Source: Methanosphaera sp. (GTDB lineage: Archaea > Methanobacteriota > Methanobacteria > Methanobacteriales > Methanobacteriaceae). From it: a DNA stretch of 33,227 nucleotides. Position 1 is the first letter of the stretch. Every line of letters starts with the position of its first letter. Location: positions 1 to 33,227 of the forward strand of contig JAFRKG010000116.1 of the NCBI GenBank assembly GCA_017431845.1. Direction: 5' to 3'. Below the pieces are notes generated by a model, which was not told the DNA's origin, made no database searches, and worked only from the letters and a program-made list of their open reading frames with translations. Position numbers and translations under genes: made by a program. Positions 19,191-28,879 of this stretch are shown piece after piece.

Positions 19191-19619
19191 TTATTTAGCT
19201 ATTTGATTATAAATATCATTAGCTTCTCCTATTTTACTTTTTGTTTGATTTAATTTTGTTTGTATGTCGGATTCGGATTTACCATTACTTATATCGTTTT
19301 GAATTGATGATAATGATTGTCCTACCTCATTTAATATTACTTTTCCTGTGTTGAATGTTGTTTTAACACTTGGATCAGGACTTGTACCTAATTTTTTGTC
19401 TAAATCTGTGTATTTTTTGTTGATATCATTATATTGTGCTTTAACTTGGTCTAGTTGGTCATATGCTGAACCACTGTTAACTGTTGATGAAACACTATCT
19501 GTTAGGCCTGCAACAGCAACATATCCTATTACTCCTACTGTTAAAAGAATAAGTATTATTCCTAGTAAGGATATAGTTAATGAAGTAGTTTTAAATAATT
19601 TTAACCTTGATTTTTTCAT
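19191..19619 (-). CDS. Membrane-anchored helical protein
   Basis: A 142-residue protein that I do not recognise. A basic start (MKKSRLKLFK) leads into one membrane span at about residues 13-38. The rest is polar and helical with heptad-like spacing (DQLDQVKAQYNDINKKYTDL and later LNQTKSKIGEANDIYNQI), suggesting an extracellular coiled coil of about 90 residues. AGAGGG precedes the ATG. It is convergent with rlmE and divergent from mcm. Function is unknown; an envelope role is plausible. Confidence 0.7.
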   Translation of the reverse strand: MKKSRLKLFKTTSLTISLLGIILILLTVGVIGYVAVAGLTDSVSSTVNSGSAYDQLDQVKAQYNDINKKYTDLDKKLGTSPDPSVKTTFNTGKVILNEVGQSLSSIQNDISNGKSESDIQTKLNQTKSKIGEANDIYNQIAK

Positions 19620-19764
19620 TTAAACCCTCTGAATGATTTATTGTTTATTATAAGAAATACAATAATTTATTATAAGTAAATCTTTAATTTTTTATATTTA
19701 TAAAAATTAGCATTTTTTGGAAAACAACTAAATTTAAAAATTATAAAAATTATAGTTATATCAT

Positions 19765-21783
19765 ATGAGTACAATAACAGCAGATGAAAATAATAATAGG
19801 TCTTCTGCATCAACAACAGTAAAATTGGAAGAATTCTTCAGTGAACTTTGTAAAGATGAAATTTTTGCAGTTTTAGATGTTTATCCAGAAGAAAAATCAG
19901 TGATTATAGATTATAATAGTTTGGAAGTATTTGATCCGGATTTAGCTGATTTACTTTTAGAAAAACCTGATGAAACACTAGAAGCTGCAACTAAATCTAT
20001 TTCAAATATTGACCCACAGAGAAAAAATGCGCAATTGAATGTTAGATTTTCTAATATTCGTAATCATGTGCCATTAAGAAATTTGCGTAGTGAGTACATA
20101 GGCAAATTTATTGCTGTGGATGGTATTGTAAGAAAAACTGATGAAATTCATCCACGTATAATGACTGCTGTTTTTGAATGTAGAAGTTGTATGAGAATAC
20201 ATGAAGTTGAACAAAAATCTAATATCATACATGAGCCTGCAGTTTGTAATGAATGTGGTGGAAGATCATTTAAATTGATACAGGATGAATCACGTTATAT
20301 GGATACGCAAACTGTTAAATTACAGGAACCTTTAGAAAACTTATCTGGGGGAGATCAGCCAAGACAAATTAACATTGTTTTAGAAGATGATCTTGTTGAT
20401 ACATTAACTCCTGGTGATAAAATTAGGGTAACTGGAATACTTAAAACGGTTCGTGATGAAAGAACTAAACGGTTTAATAATTACATTTATGGTAATTACT
20501 TTGAACCCTTAGAACAGGAATTTGAGGAACTTGAGATTAGTGAAGAGGATGAAGCCGAAATATTGAAACTTGCTAATTCACCGGATATTTATCAGAAGAT
20601 TATTGATTCTACCGCTCCATCCATTCAGGGATATTATGAGGTTAAGGAAGCTATTGCTTTCCAACTCTTTGGTGGTAGTGCTAAGATTTTGGAGGATAAA
20701 ACTCATATGAGGGGTGATATGCATATTTTGATTGTTGGAGATCCTGGGATTGGAAAATCACAGATTCTTAAATATGTTTCTAAGTTAGCTCCTCGTGGTA
20801 TTTATACCAGTGGTAAAGGTACTAGTGGTGTAGGGCTTACTGCTGCAGCTGTTCGTGATGATTTGGGCGGATGGAGTTTAGAGGCTGGTGCTCTGGTACT
20901 TGGTGATAAGGGTAATGTGTGTGTAGACGAATTGGATAAGATGCGTGAGGAAGACCGTTCTGCTATTCACGAAGCTTTAGAACAGCAAACAATTTCTATT
21001 GCTAAGGCAGGTATTATGGCTACTCTTAATAGTCGTTGTAGTGTGCTTGCTGCTGCTAACCCTAAGTTTGGTAGGTTTGACCGGTATAAATCTATTGCAG
21101 AACAGATTGATTTGCCTTCACCAATTCTTTCACGTTTTGATTTGATTTTCATTATTGAAGATAAACCTAATGCTGAAAGGGATCATAGTCTTGCAGGGCA
21201 TATTTTAAAGATTCATCAGGACCGGAATATTAATTATGAAATTGAGCCTGAATTGATGCGTAAATATATTGCTTATGCTCGTAAGAATGTTCAGCCAGTC
21301 TTATCACAAGATGCTGCTAAGGTTTTACAGGATTTTTATGTTACAATGCGTAGTGGTGCTATTGATGAAGAATCTCCTGTTCCTATTACTGCCCGTCAAC
21401 TTGAAGCTCTTGTTCGTTTGTCAGAGGCAAGTGCAAAAATAAGGCTTAGTAATGAAGTTAGCAAGGAAGATGCTGAAAGAGCTATTAAATTACAGGAAGA
21501 TTGCATGAAACAGGTGGGTTATGACCCAGATACTGGTAAAGTTGATATTGATAAGGTTGAGGGAAGAACTTCCAAATCAGAAAGGGATAAAATTAATATT
21601 TTAATTGATGAAATTAAGGAAATTTCTGAGGAATATGGTGGTAGTGCTCCTAAGAACGTTATTTATGGTAATTTAGCTGATAAGTATAATATTTCTGAGA
21701 ATAAAGCTGATGAAATGATTAATATGTTAAATAGTAAGGGTGTTATTTATTCACCTACAACTGATCATTATAAAATTGCTTAG
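19765..21783 (+). CDS. mcm: MCM replicative helicase
   Basis: A 672-residue archaeal MCM that unwinds DNA at the replication fork as a hexamer. The N-terminal domain has a C4 zinc finger (C139, C142, C161, C164). The AAA+ core has Walker A GDPGIGKS (325-332), Walker [10 protein letters not shown] (385-393), sensor-1 N432 and the arginine finger SRFD (456-459). A C-terminal winged helix covers about residues 605-672. No ribosome site precedes the ATG, while AT-rich TATA-like sequence lies 22-35 bases upstream, so the mRNA is probably leaderless. It opens the rightward information-processing block. Confidence 0.97.
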   Translation: MSTITADENNNRSSASTTVKLEEFFSELCKDEIFAVLDVYPEEKSVIIDYNSLEVFDPDLADLLLEKPDETLEAATKSISNIDPQRKNAQLNVRFSNIRNHVPLRNLRSEYIGKFIAVDGIVRKTDEIHPRIMTAVFECRSCMRIHEVEQKSNIIHEPAVCNECGGRSFKLIQDESRYMDTQTVKLQEPLENLSGGDQPRQINIVLEDDLVDTLTPGDKIRVTGILKTVRDERTKRFNNYIYGNYFEPLEQEFEELEISEEDEAEILKLANSPDIYQKIIDSTAPSIQGYYEVKEAIAFQLFGGSAKILEDKTHMRGDMHILIVGDPGIGKSQILKYVSKLAPRGIYTSGKGTSGVGLTAAAVRDDLGGWSLEAGALVLGDKGNVCVDELDKMREEDRSAIHEALEQQTISIAKAGIMATLNSRCSVLAAANPKFGRFDRYKSIAEQIDLPSPILSRFDLIFIIEDKPNAERDHSLAGHILKIHQDRNINYEIEPELMRKYIAYARKNVQPVLSQDAAKVLQDFYVTMRSGAIDEESPVPITARQLEALVRLSEASAKIRLSNEVSKEDAERAIKLQEDCMKQVGYDPDTGKVDIDKVEGRTSKSERDKINILIDEIKEISEEYGGSAPKNVIYGNLADKYNISENKADEMINMLNSKGVIYSPTTDHYKIA

Positions 21784-21900
21784 AAAATAGTAAATAATAA
21801 GATAAATAAATAGTATATTATAATGAAAAAATTTCAAAATATATTATTTTAATATTATATTAATCAAATTGATAAAAAAAAGATGAAACGGAGGTATACT

Positions 21901-22329
21901 ATGGTAAAAGCTGATGCAGAATTTGAAGAATATGAAGCTTTACTTGATAAAGCATATGAACAGTTACCTGATAAACTCTTTGAATCAAAAAGGTTTAAAT
22001 TACCTAAAGGATATTCAGTTATTCAAGGAAATCGTACAATTATTAAAAACTTTGGTGATGTGTCAAGTACATTAAACAGGGACCCTCAACACGTACTCAA
22101 ATACTTATTAAGAGAATTAGGTACTTCTGGAAATGTTGAAGGAAATCGTGCAATACTTCAGGGAAAGTTTACACATTACGTAATTAATGATCGTATAAAA
22201 GAATATGTTGATAACTTTGTTATTTGTCATGAATGTAATAGACCGGATACTGTTATCATACGTGAAGATCGTATTGATATGTTAAAATGTAGTGCTTGTG
22301 GGGCAAGATCACCTCTCAAATCATTATAG
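21901..22329 (+). CDS. Translation initiation factor aIF2, beta subunit
   Basis: A 142-residue subunit of the factor that delivers Met-tRNAi to the ribosome. It has the N-terminal helix, the central alpha/beta domain ([26 protein letters not shown] region) and a C-terminal zinc ribbon (C109-x2-C112, C130-x2-C133). CGGAGGT sits directly before the ATG at 21901; an in-frame ATG 18 bases upstream would place that ribosome site inside the gene and is rejected. It lies between mcm and nmd3, all rightward, with gaps of about 100 bases, so separate promoters are possible. Confidence 0.95.
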   Translation: MVKADAEFEEYEALLDKAYEQLPDKLFESKRFKLPKGYSVIQGNRTIIKNFGDVSSTLNRDPQHVLKYLLRELGTSGNVEGNRAILQGKFTHYVINDRIKEYVDNFVICHECNRPDTVIIREDRIDMLKCSACGARSPLKSL

Positions 22330-22421
22330 TATCAAACTATTATATTTTTCTTTTTTAAGCTCCCAGAATAACTTTTTTTAGAACATTAATTATTACAGAA
22401 CCAAATATATAGGATGATAGA

Positions 22422-23462
22422 ATGTTTTGTTTATTATGTAATAGTGAAGAAAAATTATATGATGGTTTATGTAGAAGTTGTTATCTTAAAGAATTTGAAT
22501 TAATAGATGTGCCAGAATATGCTACTTTTACTGCATGTTCTCATTGTGGTGCAACATTAAAACATGACAAATGGATACAGACCGGTTATTATGATGATGA
22601 AATAATTAATGATGCTATTCAAAAAGATATTACGATTAATGAAAAACTAGATAATGTAGAAATAAACACTGAAATACTTACAAATAGGGGTACTGTTTAT
22701 GACTGCATGATTCATGCATGTGCACGTGTACTTGATGACTTTTTAGAGAAGGATTATCCTATTGAAGTTAAAGTAGAAAAAGGTGTTTGTCCAGATTGCA
22801 GCAAATTTTATTCTGGTTACTATGAAGCAGTCATACAATTAAGGGCTGATGATAGAAAGCTGGAAGATGATGAGATAGTGCAGGCAGATGAGTTTATATC
22901 GAATGAAATTCAACGCCTATGTAAAACCAATAAGTTAGCTTATGTTACTGAACGTATTGTTCTGAAGGAAGGCGTGGATTATCAGGTTGGTTCTCATAAT
23001 GCTGCACATAAAATTGCGGAGAATATGCAGAAACAATTTGGTGGCATTATTACAGAGAGCAGAAAGATTGTGGGCCATGACAAGTCTAAAAGCAGGGATT
23101 TGTATAGGTCATGGATTTCTGTCAGACTACCATCATTTCATAAAAACGATTTTATCAAGTATAATGATAAGATTCTTAAGATTGAGAAGATTGGCAGTCA
23201 CAAGTTTGTTGGATTAAATCTTGAGACTTATGAATCAGAGCCTATTAGTTGGAAGGAATATGATAAAATTAAGAAAGTGGGAAGTACGGATGATATTATG
23301 CCTACAACGGTTACTAATATAACTCCCATAGAAGTTCAAGTTTTAGATCCTGATAATTATATGCCTGTTGATTTAGAAAAAAAATCATGTTTAGATAATC
23401 TGGTTATTGGTCAAGAGATTAACGTTATTAAGATAGAAAATAAGATATACATCATATTATAA
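22422..23462 (+). CDS. NMD3 family protein
   Basis: A 346-residue archaeal homologue of the eukaryotic 60S export adaptor Nmd3. In archaea it presumably acts in late assembly of the large ribosomal subunit. The N-terminus has cysteine pairs typical of the family: C3-x2-C6, C17-x2-C20, C39-x2-C42 and a CPDC pair near 122. The beta-rich C-terminal half follows. AGGATGAT precedes the ATG. It lies between aIF2-beta and tyrS, which fits a translation role. Confidence 0.9.
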   Translation: MFCLLCNSEEKLYDGLCRSCYLKEFELIDVPEYATFTACSHCGATLKHDKWIQTGYYDDEIINDAIQKDITINEKLDNVEINTEILTNRGTVYDCMIHACARVLDDFLEKDYPIEVKVEKGVCPDCSKFYSGYYEAVIQLRADDRKLEDDEIVQADEFISNEIQRLCKTNKLAYVTERIVLKEGVDYQVGSHNAAHKIAENMQKQFGGIITESRKIVGHDKSKSRDLYRSWISVRLPSFHKNDFIKYNDKILKIEKIGSHKFVGLNLETYESEPISWKEYDKIKKVGSTDDIMPTTVTNITPIEVQVLDPDNYMPVDLEKKSCLDNLVIGQEINVIKIENKIYIIL

Positions 23463-23496
23463 TATTAAAAATAGAAAAAATGGAGGAATAATAATA

Positions 23497-24456
23497 ATGG
23501 ATATAGATAAGGCAATAGAAAATATTTCCAGGGATACTGCTGAAATAATTGAAATTGATGAATTAAAAGAATTATTGAAAAAGGATGAGAAAGTTGCATA
23601 TGTTGGTTTTGAACCATCAGGAAAAGTTCATTTAGGTCATGCATTAACTATTAAGAAAATGAAAGACTTACAGAATGCTGGTTTTAAAATTAAAATATTT
23701 ATTGCAAACTTGCATGCTTATCTTAATGGTAAAGGAACATTAGAAGAATTAAATAAGGTTGCAGAGTATAATATTAAATGTTTCAAGGCATTAGGATTAA
23801 GTGAAGATGATACTGAATTTGTTCTTGGTTCTGAACGTATGAACATGGACTTTATGGAAAGAGTATTTCATGCAGCTACTCTTATAAGTATTCAGAGAGC
23901 TCAGAGAAGTATGGCGCAGGTTTCTAGGGATGAAACACATAATGTTGCCGAAGCATTATATCCGATTATGCAGGCACTTGATATTCATGATTTAAATGCT
24001 GATGTTGCTGTTGGTGGAATGGAGCAGAGAAAAATTCATATGCTTGCAAGGGAAATTCTTCCAAGAATGGATCTTAATACGCCTGTTTGTATCCATATTC
24101 CTTTAATTCATGGTACTGATGGTTCTGATAAAATGAGTAGCAGTAAAGGTAATTTTATTGCTATTGATGATAGTTCTAAGGATATTAAGGATAAGGTTAA
24201 TAAGAGTTTCTGTCCTACTGGTGTGGTGGAGGATAATCCTGTAATTGAAATGGCTCATTATTATATCTTTGATGAACATGAAAAAATGTTGATTGAAAGG
24301 CCTGAAAAATTTGGTGGAAACCTTGAATTGACAGAAGAGGAATTGATAGATGTTTTCTCTAAAGAAGAATTACATCCTATGGACTTAAAGAATACTGTTA
24401 GCAAATATTTAATTGATAGATTTGCTCCTGCACGGGAGTATATGGAGAATAATTAG
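23497..24456 (+). CDS. tyrS: Tyrosyl-tRNA synthetase
   Basis: A 319-residue class I synthetase of the short archaeal/eukaryotic type. The HIGH motif appears as HLGH (45-48) after YVGFEPSGKV, and the KMSKS motif as KMSSS (212-216). The tyrosine-pocket region (ALDIHDLNADVAVGGMEQRK) matches TyrRS rather than TrpRS. TGGAGGAATA precedes the ATG. The gene is followed 8 bases later by a small two-repeat protein on the same strand. Confidence 0.95.
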   Translation: MDIDKAIENISRDTAEIIEIDELKELLKKDEKVAYVGFEPSGKVHLGHALTIKKMKDLQNAGFKIKIFIANLHAYLNGKGTLEELNKVAEYNIKCFKALGLSEDDTEFVLGSERMNMDFMERVFHAATLISIQRAQRSMAQVSRDETHNVAEALYPIMQALDIHDLNADVAVGGMEQRKIHMLAREILPRMDLNTPVCIHIPLIHGTDGSDKMSSSKGNFIAIDDSSKDIKDKVNKSFCPTGVVEDNPVIEMAHYYIFDEHEKMLIERPEKFGGNLELTEEELIDVFSKEELHPMDLKNTVSKYLIDRFAPAREYMENN

Positions 24457-24464
24457 GTGATTAT

Positions 24465-24797
24465 ATGGCTAAACATACTATGCGTGTTTTATCAGGTTTA
24501 CAGCCTAGACAAGTGGATACTATGATTGATGAGTACCATTTGAATATGCTTCAGAGTGATAGGGGAATTATCTTATTTGAGGGTGAGCTTGAGGATTTAA
24601 GACGTGCTATTAAGCATGTTGTTGATGTTACTTTGCCTCCTGGACCTACTGTTAGTGAGCTTAAGGAAACTGTTGAAAAGTTTGATGTTAAATTGCAACA
24701 GTCTGATGATGGTCCGCAGTTGCATGGTACTTATGAGGAAATTAATAATGCTGTTAATTACCTTGTTGATATTATGAGTGAAAGATTAGATATTTAA
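24465..24797 (+). CDS. Small two-repeat protein linked to tyrS
   Basis: A 110-residue protein whose family I cannot name. The two halves resemble each other: residues about 26-57 (LNMLQSDRGIILFEGELEDL and on to HVVDVTL) align with about 72-104 (VKLQQSDDGPQLHGTYEEIN and on to YLVDIMS). Each repeat looks like strand-strand-helix, so the protein may form a small pseudo-dimeric alpha/beta sandwich. AGGTGAT precedes the ATG, and the 8-base gap to tyrS indicates one mRNA. A role tied to translation or tRNA is suggested only by that position. Confidence 0.75.
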   Translation: MAKHTMRVLSGLQPRQVDTMIDEYHLNMLQSDRGIILFEGELEDLRRAIKHVVDVTLPPGPTVSELKETVEKFDVKLQQSDDGPQLHGTYEEINNAVNYLVDIMSERLDI

Positions 24798-24801
24798 TTT
24801 C

Positions 24802-25395
24802 TTAATTTATTGATTCTAATTTTTCTTTTACTATTTTTTGTATATTTTCCTGTACTTTTTCTAATGGTAGGCTGGCGTCTACTATTTTTATGTTTTCTTC
24901 AGTGTTTAATAGGTCAAGATAGTTTTGTCTGGTTTTTTCCAGGAAGTCTATGTTTTCAAATACTTCTTCTTTGTCACAACGTTTTATAGCTTCTTCTTCT
25001 TTTAAGTCGAGTAGTATTGTCAGGTCTGGTCGTGGTGTATGTAGGTTTACCTGGTATATCCATTGCTTGTTTATTGATGAATTGTTTTGGTAGCATATGC
25101 TTGAATAGAATGATCTGTCACTTATTAGTATTTTGTTTTTGTCCTCTTTTGATTCTAGTATCTCTTTTTTTAGTGTTAGTCTGTCTGCTGCGAATAGTAA
25201 TGTTAGTCTTTGTTGGTTTATGTCGTTTGTTGATTCGGGGTTTTGTAATTCGTTTCTGATTAGTTTTCCTATCGGTGAGGTTGTTGGTTCTACTATTTTT
25301 TTGATTTTGTATCCTTCTTGTGTTAACCATTGTTCTAGTAGGTTTGTTTGTGTTGATTTTCCTGCTCCGTCTATTCCTTCTAATACTATGTACAT
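24802..25395 (-). CDS. tmk: Thymidylate kinase
   Basis: A 197-residue dTMP kinase that makes dTDP for DNA synthesis. The P-loop is GIDGAGKST (7-15), the DR motif is in SDRSFYSSICYQ, and the lid region is the segment EEEAIKRCDKEE. The proline-containing EPTTSPIGKLIR loop is also typical. GGATGAT precedes the ATG. It converges with the two-repeat gene, 4 bases apart, and is divergent from the U32 gene. Although on the minus strand, it lies in + strand sequence that is strongly G/T-rich. Confidence 0.94.
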   Translation of the reverse strand: MYIVLEGIDGAGKSTQTNLLEQWLTQEGYKIKKIVEPTTSPIGKLIRNELQNPESTNDINQQRLTLLFAADRLTLKKEILESKEDKNKILISDRSFYSSICYQNNSSINKQWIYQVNLHTPRPDLTILLDLKEEEAIKRCDKEEVFENIDFLEKTRQNYLDLLNTEENIKIVDASLPLEKVQENIQKIVKEKLESIN

Positions 25396-25481
25396 TTTTT
25401 ATCATCCATTGAAAGTAATTAATTAATAATTATGTTATTCATAAGTTTATATAATAAAGTTTTTTTGGGGCGTGTATTTTT

Positions 25482-27941
25482 TTGACTTATGATACTTGTA
25501 AGATTCTTTCACCGGTTGGTTCTATGGATGTTTTGGATGCTGCTGTTTTTAGTGGTGCTGATTTTGTTTATTTGTCCGGTAAGAATTATGGTGCTAGGGA
25601 TTATGCTGATAATTTTAGTTATGATGAATTGAGGGATGCTACGAATTTTTGTCATAAGTATAATGTTAAGGTTTTTGTGACTGTTAATGTTTCTATTTTA
25701 GAGGATGAGATTCCTGATGTTGTGGATTATGTTTATTATTTGTATTTGATTGGTGTTGATGGAGTTATTGTTGAGGATATTGGTTTGGCTAGTGTTATCA
25801 TGGATTTGATTCCGAGTATGAGTGTTCATGCTTCTACTCAGATGACTGTTTATGATTATTCTTTTGTTAAATGGTTGTGTGAGAATGGTTTTGATAGTGT
25901 TAATTTGTCCAGGGAGGTTCCTCTAAGTAATATTAAAAGTATTTCTGATAGATTGAAGAGGTTTGGTCATGATATTAACTTGGAGGTTTTTGCTCATGGT
26001 GCTTTATGTTATTGTTATTCTGGTCAGTGTCTGATGTCTTCTTTTTATGGTGGTAGGAGTGGTAATAGGGGTCTTTGTGCTCAGCCTTGTAGGATGAGGT
26101 ATTCTTTTAGGGATTATTATAATACTTTGCTTGCTAGTGATGATTATTTGTTAAGTACTAAGGATTTGTGTACTTATAATAATGTGGGTGATTTGGTAGA
26201 TGCTGGTGCTAATTGTCTTAAGATTGAGGGTAGGATGAAGTCTAGGGAGTATGTTTCCTGCACTACTTTTGCTTATCATAATGCTGTTAATGGTTGTTGT
26301 GATAGTGAAGATTATTTGTTGTTGAATTTGGCTTTTAATAGGGGTTTGACTGAGGGGTATGTTTCTGGAAAGAGTCCTCGTGAGGTTATTAGCAGGTCTC
26401 GTTCGGGTAATACTGGTTATCCTATTGGCCGGGTTATTAAGAGTACTGGTAGGGAGGTGACTATTAAGTTTACTAATAAGAGTTTTCCGACTAGGATTGT
26501 TAATGGTGATGGTTTGAAGTTTGAATTGGATGGTGAAAGTTGTGGGATGTATGTTAGTAGGATTTTTTCTCAGAATAAGAATAAGATTGTTATTGCCGTT
26601 GAAAAGGGTATTCATATAGAAAAAGATTCGATGGTCTATATCACATATTCAAAATATCTTAGAGATAAAACCAAATCAATAATAAATGAAAGAAACATTC
26701 ATAAAACAAGTGTTGATCTAGAAATAAGTATGAATAATGAATCACAAATGGAAGTAAATGCCTGTTGTGATATGCTGGAAAAAAATGTAAAATACACGAG
26801 CAAAGAAAAAATTCAAAAAGCAAAAAACAAACCACTAACACAAGAAAAAATCAACACACAACTAAGAAAAACAGGAAACACAACCTACAAAATAAACAAA
26901 ATAAAATACAACAACCTACCAGAAAACATATTCCTACCAATATCAACCCTAAACAACATAAGAAGAGAAATAATAAAAAAAATAGACCATGAAATAATGA
27001 ACACATACATACCCGAAAAGAAAGACAAAGAAGAAACAAAAAAACAAATACAAAAATTCAAAACACAACACTACACAACAAATAAAACACAAAAAAAAGA
27101 AGAAAACTGGAACATCTACATAAACAACTACAGACAAGCAGAACTCCTCAAAAAATACGACTATATAAACACAATATACTATGATGGAAGCTACAACCAC
27201 AAAAACATGAAAGAATACACAGAACAAATAGGAGACGAACTAATAAAAATACACCAGACACTACCAGAAAAAGAACTAGTATGGATCCTACCACAACTAC
27301 TACAAGACAAAGACCTACCACACATAAGCGAAACAATAGTCAAACTAAAATACAACAACATAGACATAAAAATACAAACAGACAACATAGGCATAGCAGA
27401 AAACATAGATACAACAAAATACGGAAATAACCTCAACATCTACAACAACTACTCACTCAGAAAACTATCAGAAACGCCAGGATTCAAAAAACTAATAATA
27501 TCAAACGAAATATCATTAAACAATATAAGAAAACTAAACAACAAATACTGTGACCTAGAATACATAATATTCGGACACGTACAACTAATGATAACCAAGG
27601 ACAACTATGAAGACCTAATCGACGAAGAACTGACAAACACGTACTACCTGACAGACAAACGAAACAATAAATTCAAAATAAAAAAAGACTGCAACAACAA
27701 CAGCCACATATACGATTACAGAATACTCAACTTAGACGATAAAATAGAACAACTACGAAAAACAAGCATCAACAATTACACACTAGACTTAAGATTCTTC
27801 AACATAACAGACACTGAAAAAATAATAAAACACTTCCAGGAAATAAAAGAAACAAACAAAACAAGCAAAAAACTAAGCTTAGAAGAAAACACGAAATTCT
27901 TCCAAGCAAACCTAGAAAAAGGATTATATAAACAAAGATAA
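25482..27941 (+). CDS. U32 family protein, two-domain form (composition flips mid-gene)
   Basis: An 819-residue protein of the peptidase U32 family, whose studied members act in tRNA or rRNA hydroxylation or ubiquinone synthesis rather than clear proteolysis. The N-terminal barrel has LSPVGSMDVLDAAV, GADFVYLSGK, and the cysteine signature HGALC (172-176) with C183, C199 and C203, then the LKIEGRMKS segment. The C-terminal half (from about 560) is a second U32-like barrel with EYIIFGHVQLMIT, the YYLTDKR segment and DYRILNLDD. Start is TTG; a TTTATATA box at 25446-25453 and GGGGCGTG lie just upstream. Codons before about residue 376 end mostly in T or G and those after about 446 in A or C, yet the frame stays open throughout. 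Confidence 0.88.
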   Translation: MTYDTCKILSPVGSMDVLDAAVFSGADFVYLSGKNYGARDYADNFSYDELRDATNFCHKYNVKVFVTVNVSILEDEIPDVVDYVYYLYLIGVDGVIVEDIGLASVIMDLIPSMSVHASTQMTVYDYSFVKWLCENGFDSVNLSREVPLSNIKSISDRLKRFGHDINLEVFAHGALCYCYSGQCLMSSFYGGRSGNRGLCAQPCRMRYSFRDYYNTLLASDDYLLSTKDLCTYNNVGDLVDAGANCLKIEGRMKSREYVSCTTFAYHNAVNGCCDSEDYLLLNLAFNRGLTEGYVSGKSPREVISRSRSGNTGYPIGRVIKSTGREVTIKFTNKSFPTRIVNGDGLKFELDGESCGMYVSRIFSQNKNKIVIAVEKGIHIEKDSMVYITYSKYLRDKTKSIINERNIHKTSVDLEISMNNESQMEVNACCDMLEKNVKYTSKEKIQKAKNKPLTQEKINTQLRKTGNTTYKINKIKYNNLPENIFLPISTLNNIRREIIKKIDHEIMNTYIPEKKDKEETKKQIQKFKTQHYTTNKTQKKEENWNIYINNYRQAELLKKYDYINTIYYDGSYNHKNMKEYTEQIGDELIKIHQTLPEKELVWILPQLLQDKDLPHISETIVKLKYNNIDIKIQTDNIGIAENIDTTKYGNNLNIYNNYSLRKLSETPGFKKLIISNEISLNNIRKLNNKYCDLEYIIFGHVQLMITKDNYEDLIDEELTNTYYLTDKRNNKFKIKKDCNNNSHIYDYRILNLDDKIEQLRKTSINNYTLDLRFFNITDTEKIIKHFQEIKETNKTSKKLSLEENTKFFQANLEKGLYKQR
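26610..26820. other. Strand-composition switch (putative replication terminus)
   Basis: By hand count, + strand 25501-25560 has G18, C8, T27, A7, while 26881-26940 has G1, C16, T9, A34. Genes on the opposite strand follow the same rule: tmk (minus) at 25021-25080 has G17, C8, and the minus-strand permease at 28261-28320 has G6, C24. The change happens within about 200 bases inside one gene. A shift from G/T-rich to A/C-rich reading along + is the pattern of converging replication forks. Confidence 0.65.
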
Positions 27942-27946
27942 AAACA

Positions 27947-28753
27947 CTAAACTAATCCAATCATCTTCAAACCAATATACAAGACAATTAAAATATGCAT
28001 ATATTTTAATTTCTTAGCATCAACTTTTTTTGAAATATTAGCAGCAAAGCCTGCAACAACAGTACTGGTAACAGTTAAGAAGAAAAACTGCAACAAATTA
28101 ACATAACCCAAGGAAAACCCGGGCAAACCAGCAACATTCCAACCTAAAACAATATAAGCAATCATACCACCAAGACTAGTGGCAATAATAGATGCAGAAG
28201 AAGTTCCAATAGCCTTATGAGTAGGATACTTTAATACAAGAGTAAGAATAGGAATCATAATAATACCCCCACCAACACCAAGCAATCCACAGAGCAAACC
28301 ACCAACCAAACCAAGCAAGGAATGCATAAAAACACTTTTACTGATATGATCATCATTATCAGGATACTTTACAAAAATCATGTTAAAAACTGTGAAGATA
28401 CATAAAAAACCGAACAAAACCCTAAGAACAGAAACATCCACATTAACGGAAACAAAAGCACCTAAAATAGCACCCAAAAAGCCCAGAAACATTATATAAG
28501 GAAGAAAATCAGTGACAACCATACCATTAACATGATGTTTACGAGTACTTCTAATCATAGTGACAAAAATAACGGCAAGACTAGTGGCAAAAGAAACAGT
28601 CATAGCCACATTAGACTCAACACCATAAGCCACCAATAAAAAATACTGGATAGGAGTTAAAATAACTCCCCCACCAACGCCGAGCAATCCAGCCATCAGA
28701 CCGCCCAAACAACCACCAAATAATAATAACAAAACATAAACTATAAAATCCAT
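27947..28753 (-). CDS. TauE/SafE family membrane permease
   Basis: A 268-residue membrane protein with about eight hydrophobic segments. Family hallmark repeats occur twice: GGLMAGLLGVGGGVILTP near the start and GGLLCGLLGVGGGIIMIP in the second half. Members export sulfite or other organic sulfur anions; the substrate here is unknown. The ATG at 28753 is preferred over an in-frame TTG 18 bases upstream, because GCGGGA lies between them at ribosome-site distance. It is convergent with the U32 gene (5 bases between stops) and divergent from the MutS-like gene. Confidence 0.9.
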   Translation of the reverse strand: MDFIVYVLLLLFGGCLGGLMAGLLGVGGGVILTPIQYFLLVAYGVESNVAMTVSFATSLAVIFVTMIRSTRKHHVNGMVVTDFLPYIMFLGFLGAILGAFVSVNVDVSVLRVLFGFLCIFTVFNMIFVKYPDNDDHISKSVFMHSLLGLVGGLLCGLLGVGGGIIMIPILTLVLKYPTHKAIGTSSASIIATSLGGMIAYIVLGWNVAGLPGFSLGYVNLLQFFFLTVTSTVVAGFAANISKKVDAKKLKYMHILIVLYIGLKMIGLV

Positions 28754-28865
28754 AACTAAAAAATCCCGCAAATATATTAACTAATAATTAGTTTATAATT
28801 TATCTTATAAAAATTGAATACAAACTAAAAACAAATAAAAATATAATAAAGAAAAAGAATGGAAT

Positions 28866-28873
28866 GGGAGGTG
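28866..28873 (+). promoter_or_regulatory. Ribosome binding site placing an ATT start
   Basis: GGAGGTG(T) is a near-perfect match to the archaeal anti-Shine-Dalgarno sequence. It sits 6 bases before ATT at 28880, and no ATG, GTG or TTG is in a position to use it in the MutS-like frame. Confidence 0.75.
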
Positions 28874-28879
28874 TAAACC

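Noticed and set aside
25118-25426. Frames in both directions overlapping tmk.
   Set aside because: Tmk has an intact P-loop, DR motif and lid; the others are shadows in low-complexity readings.
26659-27439. Several overlapping leftward frames encoding very hydrophobic, Cys/Phe/Leu-rich peptides.
   Set aside because: They are the reverse reading of the A/C-rich half of the U32 gene. T/G-rich reading gives F, L, V and C runs automatically; there is no ribosome site or family motif.
25482-27941. The change in codon use as a sign that the U32 gene is a fusion with a horizontally acquired half.
   Set aside because: The same composition continues far on both sides of the gene and ignores gene direction, and both halves match the two-barrel U32 layout. 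A replication-linked bias explains it better.
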